In this document: piece after piece, positions 1 to 8,601 of the stretch
Layout of the letters: every line of letters begins with the position of its first letter
Numbering within the stretch: position 1 is the stretch's first letter
Assembly (NCBI GenBank): GCA_937625935.1
Contig: OW569347.1
Span: 1-64,000, forward strand
Origin: Tetramitus jugosus
Lineage: Eukaryota > Heterolobosea > Eutetramitea > Acrasida > Vahlkampfiidae
DNA: 64,000 nt
Direction of reading: 5' to 3'
Program-made: the position numbers and the translations under genes
The notes under the pieces: generated by a model
Databases searched by the model: none
Told to the model about the DNA's origin: nothing
Seen by the model: only the letters and a program-made list of their open reading frames with translations

Positions 1-754
1 CCAAACCCAACCCACACCCCAAACCCAAACCCCAAACCACACCCACCCAAACCCAACCCACACCCAAACCCAAACCAACCCCCACACCCCAACCCCCACA
101 CCCCACACCCAAACCCAAACCCAAACCCAAACCCAAACCCAAACCCAAACCCAAACCCAAACCCAAACCCAAACCCAAACCCAAACCCAAACCCAAACCC
201 AAACCCAAACCCAAACCCAAACCCAAACCCAAACCCAAACCCAAACCCAAACCCAAACCCAAACCCAAACCCAAACCCAAACCCAAACCCAAACCCAAAC
301 CCAAACCCAAACCCAAACCCAAACCCAAACCCAAACCCAAACCCAAACCCAAACCCAAACCCAAACCCAAACCCAAACCCAAACCCAAACCCAAACCCAA
401 ACCCAAACCCAAACCCAAACCCAAACCCAAACCCAAACCCAAACCCAAACCCAAACCCAAACCCAAACCCAAACCCAAACCCAAACCCAAACCCAAACCC
501 AAACCCAAACCCAAACCCAAACCCAAACCCAAACCCAAACCCAAACCCAAACCCAAACCCAAACCCAAACCCAAACCCAAACCCAAACCCAAACCCAAAC
601 CCAAACCCAAACCCAAACCCAAACCCAAACCCAAACCCAAACCCAAACCCAAACCCAAACCCAAACCCAAACCCAAACCCAAACCCAAACCCAAACCCAA
701 ACCCAAACCCAAACCCAAACCCAAACCCAAACCCAAACCCAAACCCAAACCCAA
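1..754. repeat. Telomeric repeat array (CCCAAA)n
   Basis: Perfect tandem CCCAAA units run from about 110 to 754, so the G-rich strand is TTTGGG and the chromosome end lies at base 1. The first ~110 bases are irregular, mixing CCCAACCCACAC, CCCCACAC and CCAAACCACACC variants. The array ends abruptly in AT-rich unique sequence at 755. This orientation, with the C-rich strand 5' to 3' inward, is that of a true left chromosome end rather than an internal array. Confidence 0.95.
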
Positions 755-2054
755 GTCAACTTCTTTCTCAAAAATCAAAAATTTCATCCAAATTCAAAAC
801 AGAATCCATCTTTCATCTAAAATTTGATCTAACAAGATAAATGGAAGCTAAAACCACTCAGTCCATTTCTATTTCCATCTTTTGACCTTCACTCCTTTGT
901 TTTTGTCGAAAACAGAAATCCTCTTATCAAAGGCTCAACATCTGAAAGGATTAGAGGCAATCAAGTGAGGCAACACACGTTTAATGAGTATTCATTTCTC
1001 TTTGTCTTCAGTTAGGACGGGTTGGGTCTGGGTATTCAACTCTGCATCCAAGGAAGTCTGAACAATAGAAATATATTTCTCTCATGAGCCAATCTCACTC
1101 CAAAATAGTATTTCCTGCAATATTTCTCAGTCAATTACGTTCATAGGTATGAATTTTTATCAACAAGCAAGATCTACTCTTATTTTATGAAGATTGCGTC
1201 TGGACTTTCAACTCTGCACTCATCTTACGAACTGAGAAGTTTAAATCTCATTCTGCCTGTCAAATATGTCAACATATCTCGTTCAAGAATGAAATTTTTC
1301 GTTCAGCATCAATAATTCGTTCCAAATTAGTTGATTTCCCCAATACAAGAGTGCTTCATATCATTCACAAGACAAAACTCCAATAATTTAGCTTATTCTT
1401 CCAAAATTATCTCATTCAACAGTGAAATATCTCTATTAGATCTATAAAATTTCTAAAACTGGTGAAGATCTTCATGTCAAGAGAATTTCAAGGCAATCAA
1501 AAGTCAGAACACCGAAATGCTACTCAATCCGCCAAAAATCAACAAAAAATGACAGAAATAACAGAATTAATGCTTCAAATGAATATGAGAGCTCTAAAAT
1601 TCCAATTTAAAATCTAAAAAATCGTTCTCTTATCATACGGTCCAGTGCTAATCTCATACTTTGCTGAAAAATTCTGACATAAAAAATCTGTTGTAGTTTT
1701 AATCCTGTTAAAGAGAAAATCTGTTAGATACAGCAGGGAGCGATCGTCTCTTCGAGACGATACAGTTTTAATCCTGTTAAATCCTGTTAGAGCTCGTTGA
1801 GATGACCTATTTGTACTGAAAAATTCCTTCGGGTTGGGTCTGGACTTATGACATGAACCCCAAACTCAAACTCAAAACTCTCCCAAAACCATATTTAGAC
1901 ACTCCTCTTCCATAAAAGGCAATATTTTGTCGGTTCAGAAGCGAATATAAAGATACTTCTCAAATTTCGGTAAAAATACCGCCACACTGTTCCGTACTGT
2001 CAGTTGAAGCCGTCAGTACTCTCAAAACTCAAAAATAAAAATCGGAATAATTTT
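755..2054. other. Gene-free subtelomeric spacer
   Basis: This AT-rich stretch has no coding region I can support on either strand. It contains short G-rich telomere-like pieces in the opposite orientation to the terminal array: GGGTTGGGTCTGGG near 1018-1033 and GGGTTGGGTCTGG at 1831-1843. A C-rich imperfect piece lies at about 1855-1890. The phrase AGTTTTAATCCTGTTAAA occurs twice, near 1694 and 1764, on either side of a perfect hairpin at 1743-1761. It looks like decayed telomere-associated sequence. Confidence 0.6.
1743..1761. repeat. Perfect 8-bp hairpin with TTC loop
   Basis: ATCGTCTC and GAGACGAT pair perfectly around a three-base TTC loop. It sits between two copies of AGTTTTAATCCTGTTAAA. 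The geometry (8-bp stem, 3-base loop) matches the hairpins in the retroelement 3' regions at 56.4 and 56.9 kb, but the flanking sequence is unrelated, so a link is only a guess. Confidence 0.5.
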
Positions 2055-2112
2055 AGGGTTGGGTATGGGTTTACCAAAACGCGGATGTAATACCAAACCC
2101 AAACCCAACCCT
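2055..2112. repeat. Interstitial telomere-like inverted repeat
   Basis: A G-rich piece (AGGGTTGGGTATGGGTTT) at 2055-2072 faces a C-rich piece (ACCAAACCCAAACCCAACCC and one more T) at 2092-2112. They form an inverted repeat of about 20 bases with one mismatch around a short unique spacer. It forms the 3' end of the neighbouring transposase reading frame, whose last codons are read from telomere-like sequence. This could be a healed break or a telomere-telomere fusion scar. Confidence 0.7.
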
Positions 2113-4215
2113 GATATCACAGTAGTGAATATCATCACTATCAGGTTTCTGTATGCGGTAAACGTATTCTGCACCAATAAACTTTCGAACGTATCCACTA
2201 TTATGGTATACAATACCCTTCTCAAGACGCTTGTTAAACTCTTGTACAGTTTTGGGAGCAGGAAGTGTTATATCACCGAGAGTCTCGTAATTTTCCTGCA
2301 ATCGTTCCACAACTGGGTCGATAACGTAGTCCAATCTTTGAATTACTCTGGAAGAAGCAGTTTCTTCCAGAAGTCTTATTTGACTCTCACAGATGTTGTT
2401 CGTGTTCCCAATACTGTTCATATCCAAGAGTCTAGATTCCGCTGTCCATGATTCGTGACAACTATGATACTTTTGATTGAAGTATTGCAAAAAGTTCTTG
2501 GTCTTCTCATCTTGTTTCTTACAGTACTTCTGAAACTGACCGTAGTACTTCAAGTATGTTTCACTATCTTTTGATATGCCCATGTAAACCAGATGTTTCG
2601 CGAGTTCTTTTTGAACACGTGATGGAAGCTTTGATAGATGTTTTTTCCATCTTTCTGAGATATGGAATCGACATAGCGTATAGGGGAGGTTGAGTCGACG
2701 CATAGCACTTAAGTTGGCTTTAGCGGCATCCATCATCCACAGTCGAAAGTTGAGATCCTTTCGCTTATTGTATTGGAGGAAGGTATCCAATATCTGCATT
2801 AATGTTTGGTGACTATTGTCATGAGCAATTGATATCGCCTGTATTACTCCTTTAAAATTGTCATCAATTGTGGCAATAACATTGATGGGGGAATGAAAAC
2901 TTGTAATCTTAAAAACTGAGTCTATGCCTTGAATCAGTTTCCCCTTACCGCTATTCAGGCCTATGTCGACCAGTTTCTCATTAAGGACAAGAACAACATA
3001 ATTTGTTTCGTTCATATCCATAAGTGTCATACCACTTGGAACGAGGACGACAATATCCTTCGTTCCATTCAACTTCGCTAATCTCAGCTTGAACGACAAG
3101 AAAGGATCTGAAGCTAATTGCTTTGACTTTTTCTCATATTGGATGATAGAGGTGACTTGTTTTCTAGAAAGTCCTGTAGCATGTGACAACCTTTTTCCAG
3201 TTGGCTTAAGTGTGTTGTAGGCCTCTACCACTTGTTCTCGTTTATCCGGTGTTATTCTGCGAGGGTCAATTGAGGGAATAAACGTACTATCATGTTGTCC
3301 TTTCGCATAGATAAAAGCTTGACTGGTATCATCGTTGTAAATAACGATTTTGCCTTTAGCAGAACAGTTTGTAAGGCACTTGACCTTCCCCACTCTCTTC
3401 AGAAACGACCCTTTGGATTCCAAACAAAGAGGATGCTTACAAAATACTGTTTCGTAAAACAAAATACTTTTTCCTGGAAGATCTGGGTTATTTGAATAGG
3501 GAAAGCGTTTCTTTAAACGCACATTCAATAATTTGTAGTTATGTTCCCTCAATATTGTTTCATTCACAACCTTACTTGATTCATTCATCTTCAGTTCGTG
3601 GCTTCCAATAATTGTTTGAAAGAAAGGGATTTCTTGGAGTTTTGACTCAATATAGCAAACATGACAACGAGCCACAAAAATGAATTCGCTTCCAAAGTCA
3701 GTATTGGTCCATGTACCGCTAGTTTCTGTGGGCTCTATTCTCAATTTTCTTTTTTCTAAGAATCGTACCTTAGGAATTGTCCTAAACACAGTTTGGGCAT
3801 CTGTCATCTCTTCTTCCTCTTGAAGTTCCTCGCCGCCGAAAACAGTTGTATCTTCTACTACTATCTGCTGTATATTTTGTCCGTCGATAGACTCTGTCCG
3901 ACCAGAATCTGAACCATTGCAATGATTCTCCGTCAGTAACATGGTTGATTCGTCTTCTGGAAGTTCAGCATCAGTTTCCAGATCGAGATGTCCAAGTTCT
4001 TGAGATAAATCCAGAACACTTGGCTCAACAAGGGTATCATCTTTCTCATAGTGGCTACGGTCTTCTTGTTCATTCTTGGAGATATGATCAATACATATTT
4101 GAATTTTCTCTTCTCTTGTTCCATATGAACTGAGGCCCAATGTGTGGCAGATATTTGCAATGTCATGAGTGTCAAATAACTCAATTCTTGAATGATCACG
4201 AAAATGATCCATCAT
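2071..4215 (-). CDS. MULE-like DDE transposase
   Basis: Predicted 714-residue transposase of the Mutator-like type, starting at the first in-frame ATG pair (complement 4213-4215). Residues ~10-50 resemble a SAP-like DNA-binding motif (LGLSSYGTREEKIQ). An acidic linker follows, then a Cys/His cluster (CKHPLC ... CLTNC ... H) that may bind zinc, and a helix-turn-helix-like segment (GKRLSHATGLSRKQVTSII). The catalytic core follows: D in GIDSVFKI, D in WMMDAAKANL with CRFHISERWKKHL after it, and a late E in NNICESQIRLLEE, all in the order and style of MULE transposases. The last ~12 residues are encoded by telomere-like repeat, so the natural C-terminus is probably lost. I found no terminal inverted repeats. 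It could also be a domesticated FAR1-type regulator; mobility is inference. Confidence 0.7.
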   Translation of the reverse strand: MMDHFRDHSRIELFDTHDIANICHTLGLSSYGTREEKIQICIDHISKNEQEDRSHYEKDDTLVEPSVLDLSQELGHLDLETDAELPEDESTMLLTENHCNGSDSGRTESIDGQNIQQIVVEDTTVFGGEELQEEEEMTDAQTVFRTIPKVRFLEKRKLRIEPTETSGTWTNTDFGSEFIFVARCHVCYIESKLQEIPFFQTIIGSHELKMNESSKVVNETILREHNYKLLNVRLKKRFPYSNNPDLPGKSILFYETVFCKHPLCLESKGSFLKRVGKVKCLTNCSAKGKIVIYNDDTSQAFIYAKGQHDSTFIPSIDPRRITPDKREQVVEAYNTLKPTGKRLSHATGLSRKQVTSIIQYEKKSKQLASDPFLSFKLRLAKLNGTKDIVVLVPSGMTLMDMNETNYVVLVLNEKLVDIGLNSGKGKLIQGIDSVFKITSFHSPINVIATIDDNFKGVIQAISIAHDNSHQTLMQILDTFLQYNKRKDLNFRLWMMDAAKANLSAMRRLNLPYTLCRFHISERWKKHLSKLPSRVQKELAKHLVYMGISKDSETYLKYYGQFQKYCKKQDEKTKNFLQYFNQKYHSCHESWTAESRLLDMNSIGNTNNICESQIRLLEETASSRVIQRLDYVIDPVVERLQENYETLGDITLPAPKTVQEFNKRLEKGIVYHNSGYVRKFIGAEYVYRIQKPDSDDIHYCDIRVGFGFGITSAFW

Positions 4216-4294
4216 CCTTGCGATAAGCACAATTTTTGCATTAGCTTTGTCGTTAAGTTAATTGTTGCGATATCCAAGTTTTTTATTCACTTGT

Positions 4295-4534
4295 TTAACC
4301 TGAGAATAAGATTACAATGGAAACTAGTGATACTAAAAGAATTACAATCAAAACAATTATAAATCCTACAACAAACTGCTCCATTTTCTGTCTGGCTTCA
4401 TCCATTTTCCTGAATTTTGCGAGTAGCTGCTCTTGTGATGTAACATCCCATAGTTCCATTTGTAACTGTTGTAGAGTAGTTATATCACTCTTCAGTTGAG
4501 CACCATATGCAGCTTGTTTTGTCAGTTCATCCAT
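4295..4534 (-). CDS. Small coiled-coil tail-anchored membrane protein
   Basis: A 79-residue protein starting at a clear ATG. Residues 1-50 are charged and amphipathic (coiled-coil-like, with QLQMELWDVTSQEQLLAKF). Residues ~53-78 are one strongly hydrophobic helix (FVVGFIIVLIVILLVSLVSIVILF) ending two residues from the stop, the layout of a tail-anchored or small fusogen/viroporin-like membrane protein. No family recognised. It lies divergently upstream of the ribonucleotide reductase gene, with 74 bases between the two start codons. It is intact, unlike most neighbours. An intact reading frame of this composition is unlikely by chance, but function is unknown. Confidence 0.55.
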   Translation of the reverse strand: MDELTKQAAYGAQLKSDITTLQQLQMELWDVTSQEQLLAKFRKMDEARQKMEQFVVGFIIVLIVILLVSLVSIVILFSG

Positions 4535-4608
4535 TGTTTTTATTGTAATTGCAACTGTCCCAAACTCAAATTCTCAATATAAAAAATGCAATGAATAATG
4601 ATTGTTGA

Positions 4609-6493
4609 ATGAACAACAAAACAAATGAAAGCAGCACGTCAAGCAGTTACCAGAATCATCAACAACAACGTTCATTAGCACAGAGAGCCTTTTAAGCTAT
4701 CCAGTGACTTTGTGGGAAAATATAAGAGCATCAAGCCTGAGTTTGGATTTAATGGTCTTGGAGAGATTGTATACAAACGTACATACTCTCGTTTGTTGGA
4801 GGATGGAGTAACTAATGAAGAATGATTTCAGACTGTTGAAAGAGTAGTTAATGGTACTATGTCAATGAGTAAGCGCTGGATGGTAAAGTCTGGATTGGGT
4901 TGGGATGAAACAGCAGCAGAAGAGATGGCATCAGAGCTCTATGACAGAATCTTCACTATGAAGTTTTTGCCACCGGGCAGAGGACTCTGGGCTATGGGCT
5001 CTCCTATCACTGAAGAGAAAGGTCTCTTTGCGAGTCTCAATAATTGTGCATTCGTGTCTACTGGAAGTATTGCAGATTGTGTAAGCAAGTGCTTTGAGTT
5101 CATGATGGATATGGCTATGCTTGGTGTTGGTGTTGGTTTTGATACTAAAGGAAAGGGTAAGATTGTTGTCAGAGGTACTTGTCACCCGCTATCTGGTAAT
5201 CTGGTTCATGTTGTTGAAGACACTCGTGAAGGATGGGTCAAGTCATTGAAACTATTAATTGATAGCTACTTTATAGAGAGCTATGGTGACGTACAGTTTG
5301 ATTATTCATTGATTAGAAAAGCAGGACTTCCAATCAAAGGATTTGGAGGTGTGTCCAGTGGTCCAGAGCATTTAAAGATGATGCATGAACAGATTAGACA
5401 GGTGTTGGACAAGAACAAGGGAACTACTATTACGGCAACTACCATTGTTGATCTGATGAATCTGGTAGGAAAGTGTGTTGTGTCAGGTAACGTTAGAAGG
5501 ACTGCTGAGATTTCGTTTGGTGATCCAGATGAAGAGTTCAAGGATCTGAAGAATTACAAGAAGAATCCTTATCGTTTGGACTTTGGCTATATCTCAAACA
5601 ATTCTGTATTTGCTACGCTTGGTATGGACTCTACAGATGCTGCACAAAGAGCCAGAACAAATGGAGAACCGGGGTTTGCTTGGTTAGAGAATATGCAAGC
5701 ATTCTCTCGTATGAATGGAGAACCAGATTGGAAGGATATCAAAGTAACAGGAGGGAACCCATGCCTTGAAGCAAGTATTTATTGTTCCTGTATATAGATT
5801 ACTAACAATTTCTTTAGCAAACACTTGAAAGCTATGAACTATGTTGTCTAGTAGAGACCTTTCCAGCTAAGCACGAGTCTCTGGAAGACTATCTGAAAAC
5901 ATTACGTTATGCTCTATTCTATGCCAAGACTGTTACACTTGGTACTACTCACTGGGAAGAGACAAACAGAGTATTGCTCAGAAACAGAAGAATTGGCTGT
6001 AGTATGACTGGTATTGCACAGTTTCTTGCCAAGTATAACATTGACAAGTTGAAGCAGTTCTGTACTGAAGGATATAATGCCATTCAGAAGTATGATGACG
6101 AGTTCTCAAAAATGTACTGTATTCCAAGAAGTATCAAGACTACATGTATCAAACCAAGTGGTACAGTCAGTCTGTTAGCAGGTGCTACACCGGGTATGCA
6201 TTATCCTAAGAGCAAATATTACATCAGAAGAATGCGTATTGCAACAAATTCTGATTTGACTTATAGACTGAAGAAACAAGGCTATCACGTAGAACAATTG
6301 ATTCTGGAAAGACAAGTAGAGAAGGAAGGAGTACCATTACTTGAAGAGAGAGAAGGTCCTCAGATTCCACATGCATTGAATTACTTCCAGTACATGCTCA
6401 AAGGAATTAGAGAGTCCAATCAATGACAGAGTAAGAAAAGGTATTGATCCAATGCCAGAGCTTTACTGTGATGGTGACAAATGTGTTTTGTAA
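4609..6493 (+). pseudogene. Class II (B12-dependent) ribonucleotide reductase, broken
   Basis: Homologue of adenosylcobalamin-dependent ribonucleoside-triphosphate reductase (RTPR/NrdJ type), which makes deoxynucleotides. Recognisable parts are the FKLSSDFVGKYK and NGLGEIVYKRTYSR start, the first redox Cys in NNCAFVST, the GVGVGFDTKG loop, the active-site Asn-x-Cys-x-Glu motif in GGNPCLEQTLE, ELCCLVETFP, the phosphate-binding TTCIKPSGTVSLLAGATPG, and the C-terminal swinging-arm CDGDKC pair. ATG at 4609 is preceded by an AATATAAAAAA stretch. Breaks: a +1 frame shift at the TTTT run 4690-4693; TGA at 4823-4825 where the family has Trp (NEE-stop-FQTVERVVNG); a 47-nt GC-AG intron at 5771-5817; and, before the tail, a +1 shift plus apparent loss of much of the C-terminal domain. 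The product as drawn cannot be functional unless recoded or the sequence has errors. Confidence 0.8.
5771..5817 (+). other. GC-AG intron in the ribonucleotide reductase gene
   Basis: Splicing after codon GAA at 5770 and resuming at CAA 5818 restores the conserved active-site stretch NPCLE/QTLESYELCCLVETF exactly. The donor is GCAAGT, the usual consensus of rare GC-AG introns; the acceptor is TTCTTTAG. A near-perfect branch-site sequence ACTAAC lies at 5801-5806. At 47 nt it is the shortest intron in the window; the others I placed are GT-AG and 57-180 nt. Confidence 0.8.
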
Positions 6494-6516
6494 CTACAGA
6501 AAGCATTAAACAGAGC

Positions 6517-7371
6517 TCATTTCTTGTTCTTCTTCTTTCTGTTAAACACAGCAAAGTCGTAGACAGGATTGTAGCTCCATTCGCTTCCACCTACTTCATT
6601 GAGGTCTGGTTTGTTGACCGCTGCGATTAGAGCACATCCATATTTGTTAACACTCGTCTTCAACTGATCTATCTTTGTCAAATCATCTTTGATATCGTCA
6701 ATAGATCCTCCTTCTCGGTACACTTTTAGTTCTACTGCATTTGTTGTAGGTTTTTGGTTTTCAAATGAGACTATCTCAAGATCCACACGTTGGAGCTTCA
6801 TTTTCACAGTAAGCTTGTCTTTCCATTCTTGGCGATGTCCAATGTCCACATACATGGTTTCTCTTCTAACCATACCTGGATACGGCTTCAATTCTTTCCC
6901 CCAAGTATTGCATATTGCTTCAGGTATCTCTGGCAAGCTAATGTAAAAAGTCTTCAATGCGTTAAAAACTACATCCTCAGATAGATCACTCGTTATCTCT
7001 ATTACATTGTTAAAAGTAGTCATCGCATCAAGTAACGACTCTCGTTGTTCTGTCTCGTCTTTCAACTGTTTAATTTCATTCCACTCTTCACATTGACTCT
7101 TTACAATTTGATTTAGCTTTTGTACAGCATGTACCACAGCTTCCTTATCTGAATTTAGAGTCTTGGAGAACAAAAACCCAACTTTTTTATAAGTGCTTGT
7201 TTTCTCGTTTTTGCTCAAATTTAAATAACCCAAGTGGTCTTGAAGATAATAACTCATTTCGTCTCTCAAGAAGTGCTCAAATCCGTAGTCATCGTGTATT
7301 CTTCTCTTGTACGCTGGTTTCTGATTGATATCTAAAAAAAATTTTTCAAACAAGTCCTCAACAACTGTCAT
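6517..7371 (-). CDS. PD-(D/E)XK nuclease-like protein
   Basis: Intact 284-residue protein beginning at ATG (complement 7369-7371). The N-terminal half is helical and charged. Residues ~190-245 have the pattern of a PD-(D/E)XK nuclease core: a buried strand with Asp (RVDLEIVSF), then E-x-K in a second strand (NAVELKVYREGG), then a helix (DDIKDDLTKIDQLKTSV) and a strand (GCALIAAVNK). That arrangement is common in restriction-type and viral nucleases. It ends in a Lys-rich tail (RKKKNKK), possibly a nuclear localisation signal. It is transcribed away from the LRAT-like gene, and the 220-base space between them carries the 28-base element found again at 13.6 kb. The fold call rests on motif spacing only. 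Confidence 0.5.
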   Translation of the reverse strand: MTVVEDLFEKFFLDINQKPAYKRRIHDDYGFEHFLRDEMSYYLQDHLGYLNLSKNEKTSTYKKVGFLFSKTLNSDKEAVVHAVQKLNQIVKSQCEEWNEIKQLKDETEQRESLLDAMTTFNNVIEITSDLSEDVVFNALKTFYISLPEIPEAICNTWGKELKPYPGMVRRETMYVDIGHRQEWKDKLTVKMKLQRVDLEIVSFENQKPTTNAVELKVYREGGSIDDIKDDLTKIDQLKTSVNKYGCALIAAVNKPDLNEVGGSEWSYNPVYDFAVFNRKKKNKK

Positions 7372-7482
7372 TTTTTTCTTGTTGTTCTTTGACTAGTTTG
7401 ATATGGTTGGTGTGTAACGTTTTGTTGTGTGTTTGTTTTTCTTGTGGGAGGAGTTCCTCTTTCTTCCAGATTTCCATCAACA

Positions 7483-7510
7483 ACAGAGGTTTATTTTTAA
7501 TCGACATCCG
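7483..7510. promoter_or_regulatory. 28-base element shared by two divergent gene pairs
   Basis: The core TATTTTTAATCGACATCCG (7492-7510) is identical to 13592-13610, and the whole 28 bases differ at only two positions. Both copies lie in the gap between two divergently transcribed genes of similar design, and nothing else in either gap is conserved. That makes a shared promoter or regulator-binding site the simplest reading. Confidence 0.6.
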
Positions 7511-7591
7511 ACTGGTTACAAAGAATTATTGTAAGACAACACCCACTCAAACGTCAAGTTGAGGATAAGAACGGTAACCGAAGAAAAAAAC

Positions 7592-8135
7592 ATGTCAACA
7601 GACACACCACAGTTCCCACCTGCAACAATATAAAAGTGTGACTTACTACCACCATGGCATCGTGGTTGAAGAAAATGAAGTGGTTCACTTTGTTGGAGAT
7701 ATGAACACGTTGGATAGCAAGGGGGAAGCTGAAGTTAAATGTACACCTCTGCAAGTGTTCATTGGAGAAAATACTATCGGTGCAAGTGTCGAAGTTGAAC
7801 AGTACAATGAAGAAGTACTTACAACACAACAAACAGTTTCTATTGCAAAGTTTTTGTGCTTTGTTTCACTCAAAGGTCAGTATCATTTGTTGGAGAGAAA
7901 CTGCGAACATGTTGCAACATTTTGCAAAACTCTAAAGGTAAGAAGCAAGCAGGTAGAACAAGCACAAGAAGCTCTTGAAATGTTTGTCCAACAGATGATT
8001 CAAGCGTTCTCAAGATTGTCAGACTGGGTGGAAAACAACCCTGCAGAGGCTCTTGTATTACTAGGGGTTTTGGTTCCAATTATTACTTTTGGAATTGCAA
8101 AGTACTTTGAATCTTGTTCTCGACGCAATGAATGA
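7592..8135 (+). pseudogene. LRAT/NlpC-P60-like protein with C-terminal membrane helix, frame-broken
   Basis: Resembles the lecithin:retinol acyltransferase / H-REV107 family of thiol acyltransferases and phospholipases. The signature catalytic His is in YYHHGIVV, followed by VVHFVGD, and the nucleophile Cys is in ERNCEHVATFCKTL. Residues ~135-160 after the enzyme core form one hydrophobic helix (ALVLLGVLVPIITFGIAKYF), the usual C-terminal anchor in H-REV107-type proteins. The only suitable ATG (7592) opens a frame that stops at 7631-7633. A single +1 shift before that stop joins it to the domain frame, giving about 180 residues. Divergent from the PD-(D/E)XK-like gene. The domain itself is uninterrupted, so a wrong extra base in the assembly would also explain the break. 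Confidence 0.6.
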
Positions 8136-8234
8136 AACACAGTACTTCACAGCTGTAGTAAATTCAAAACAGATTAAATAATGATTTGAACGTTCATTCC
8201 ATACACCACAACAAACAATTCACAAAACAAACAA

Positions 8235-8601
8235 ATGAACAACGAAGACAAGATCAACCACAATGCCAAGCTTCTGGGTATAGAGAAAGTTGTTACCATT
8301 ACGATCACTGAAATCATGTGGTCATTGTAAATGTGAAACGTACTGTTCATCAGAGTGTGAAGTGGCTCATATGGATGTCCATAAAGATGTTTGTTCTGAT
8401 CTGGCTGACTCAAGAAACACAAGAGAGTTTCTGATGCATGTAGAGGTTATGCTAAGAAACAAGAGCATTGGTATCCATTCATATGATCAGGTCCTGTTGA
8501 AGCGTTTCCACCGGTTCCCTACGTTTCTTAATCATCTGTACAAGGAACAGTACAATACTTTGGGGGACATCATCAAGAACAGAATGTTAATTGAACAGTA
8601 A
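8235..8601 (+). pseudogene. MYND-type zinc-finger protein, frame-broken
   Basis: The 3' part encodes the second half of a MYND zinc finger, a protein-interaction module: CGHC, then YCSSEC, then HMDVHKDVC, with family spacing. About 60 further residues of unknown fold follow. The first Cys pair of a full MYND finger is missing. The only upstream ATG (8235) opens a frame (NNEDKINHNAKLLGIEK) that must shift +1 somewhere in 8283-8313 to enter the finger. The 3' end overlaps the 3' end of the convergent helicase remnant by a few bases. Role unknown. Confidence 0.5.

Noticed and set aside
1-754. CRISPR-like or coding meaning of the terminal repeat
   Set aside because: Six-base units without spacers at a sequence end are a telomere.
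1855-4590. CCCAAACTCAAA-type words near 1858 and 4560 as ends of the MULE element
   Set aside because: They are in the same orientation, short and telomere-like, so they do not q ualify as terminal inverted repeats.
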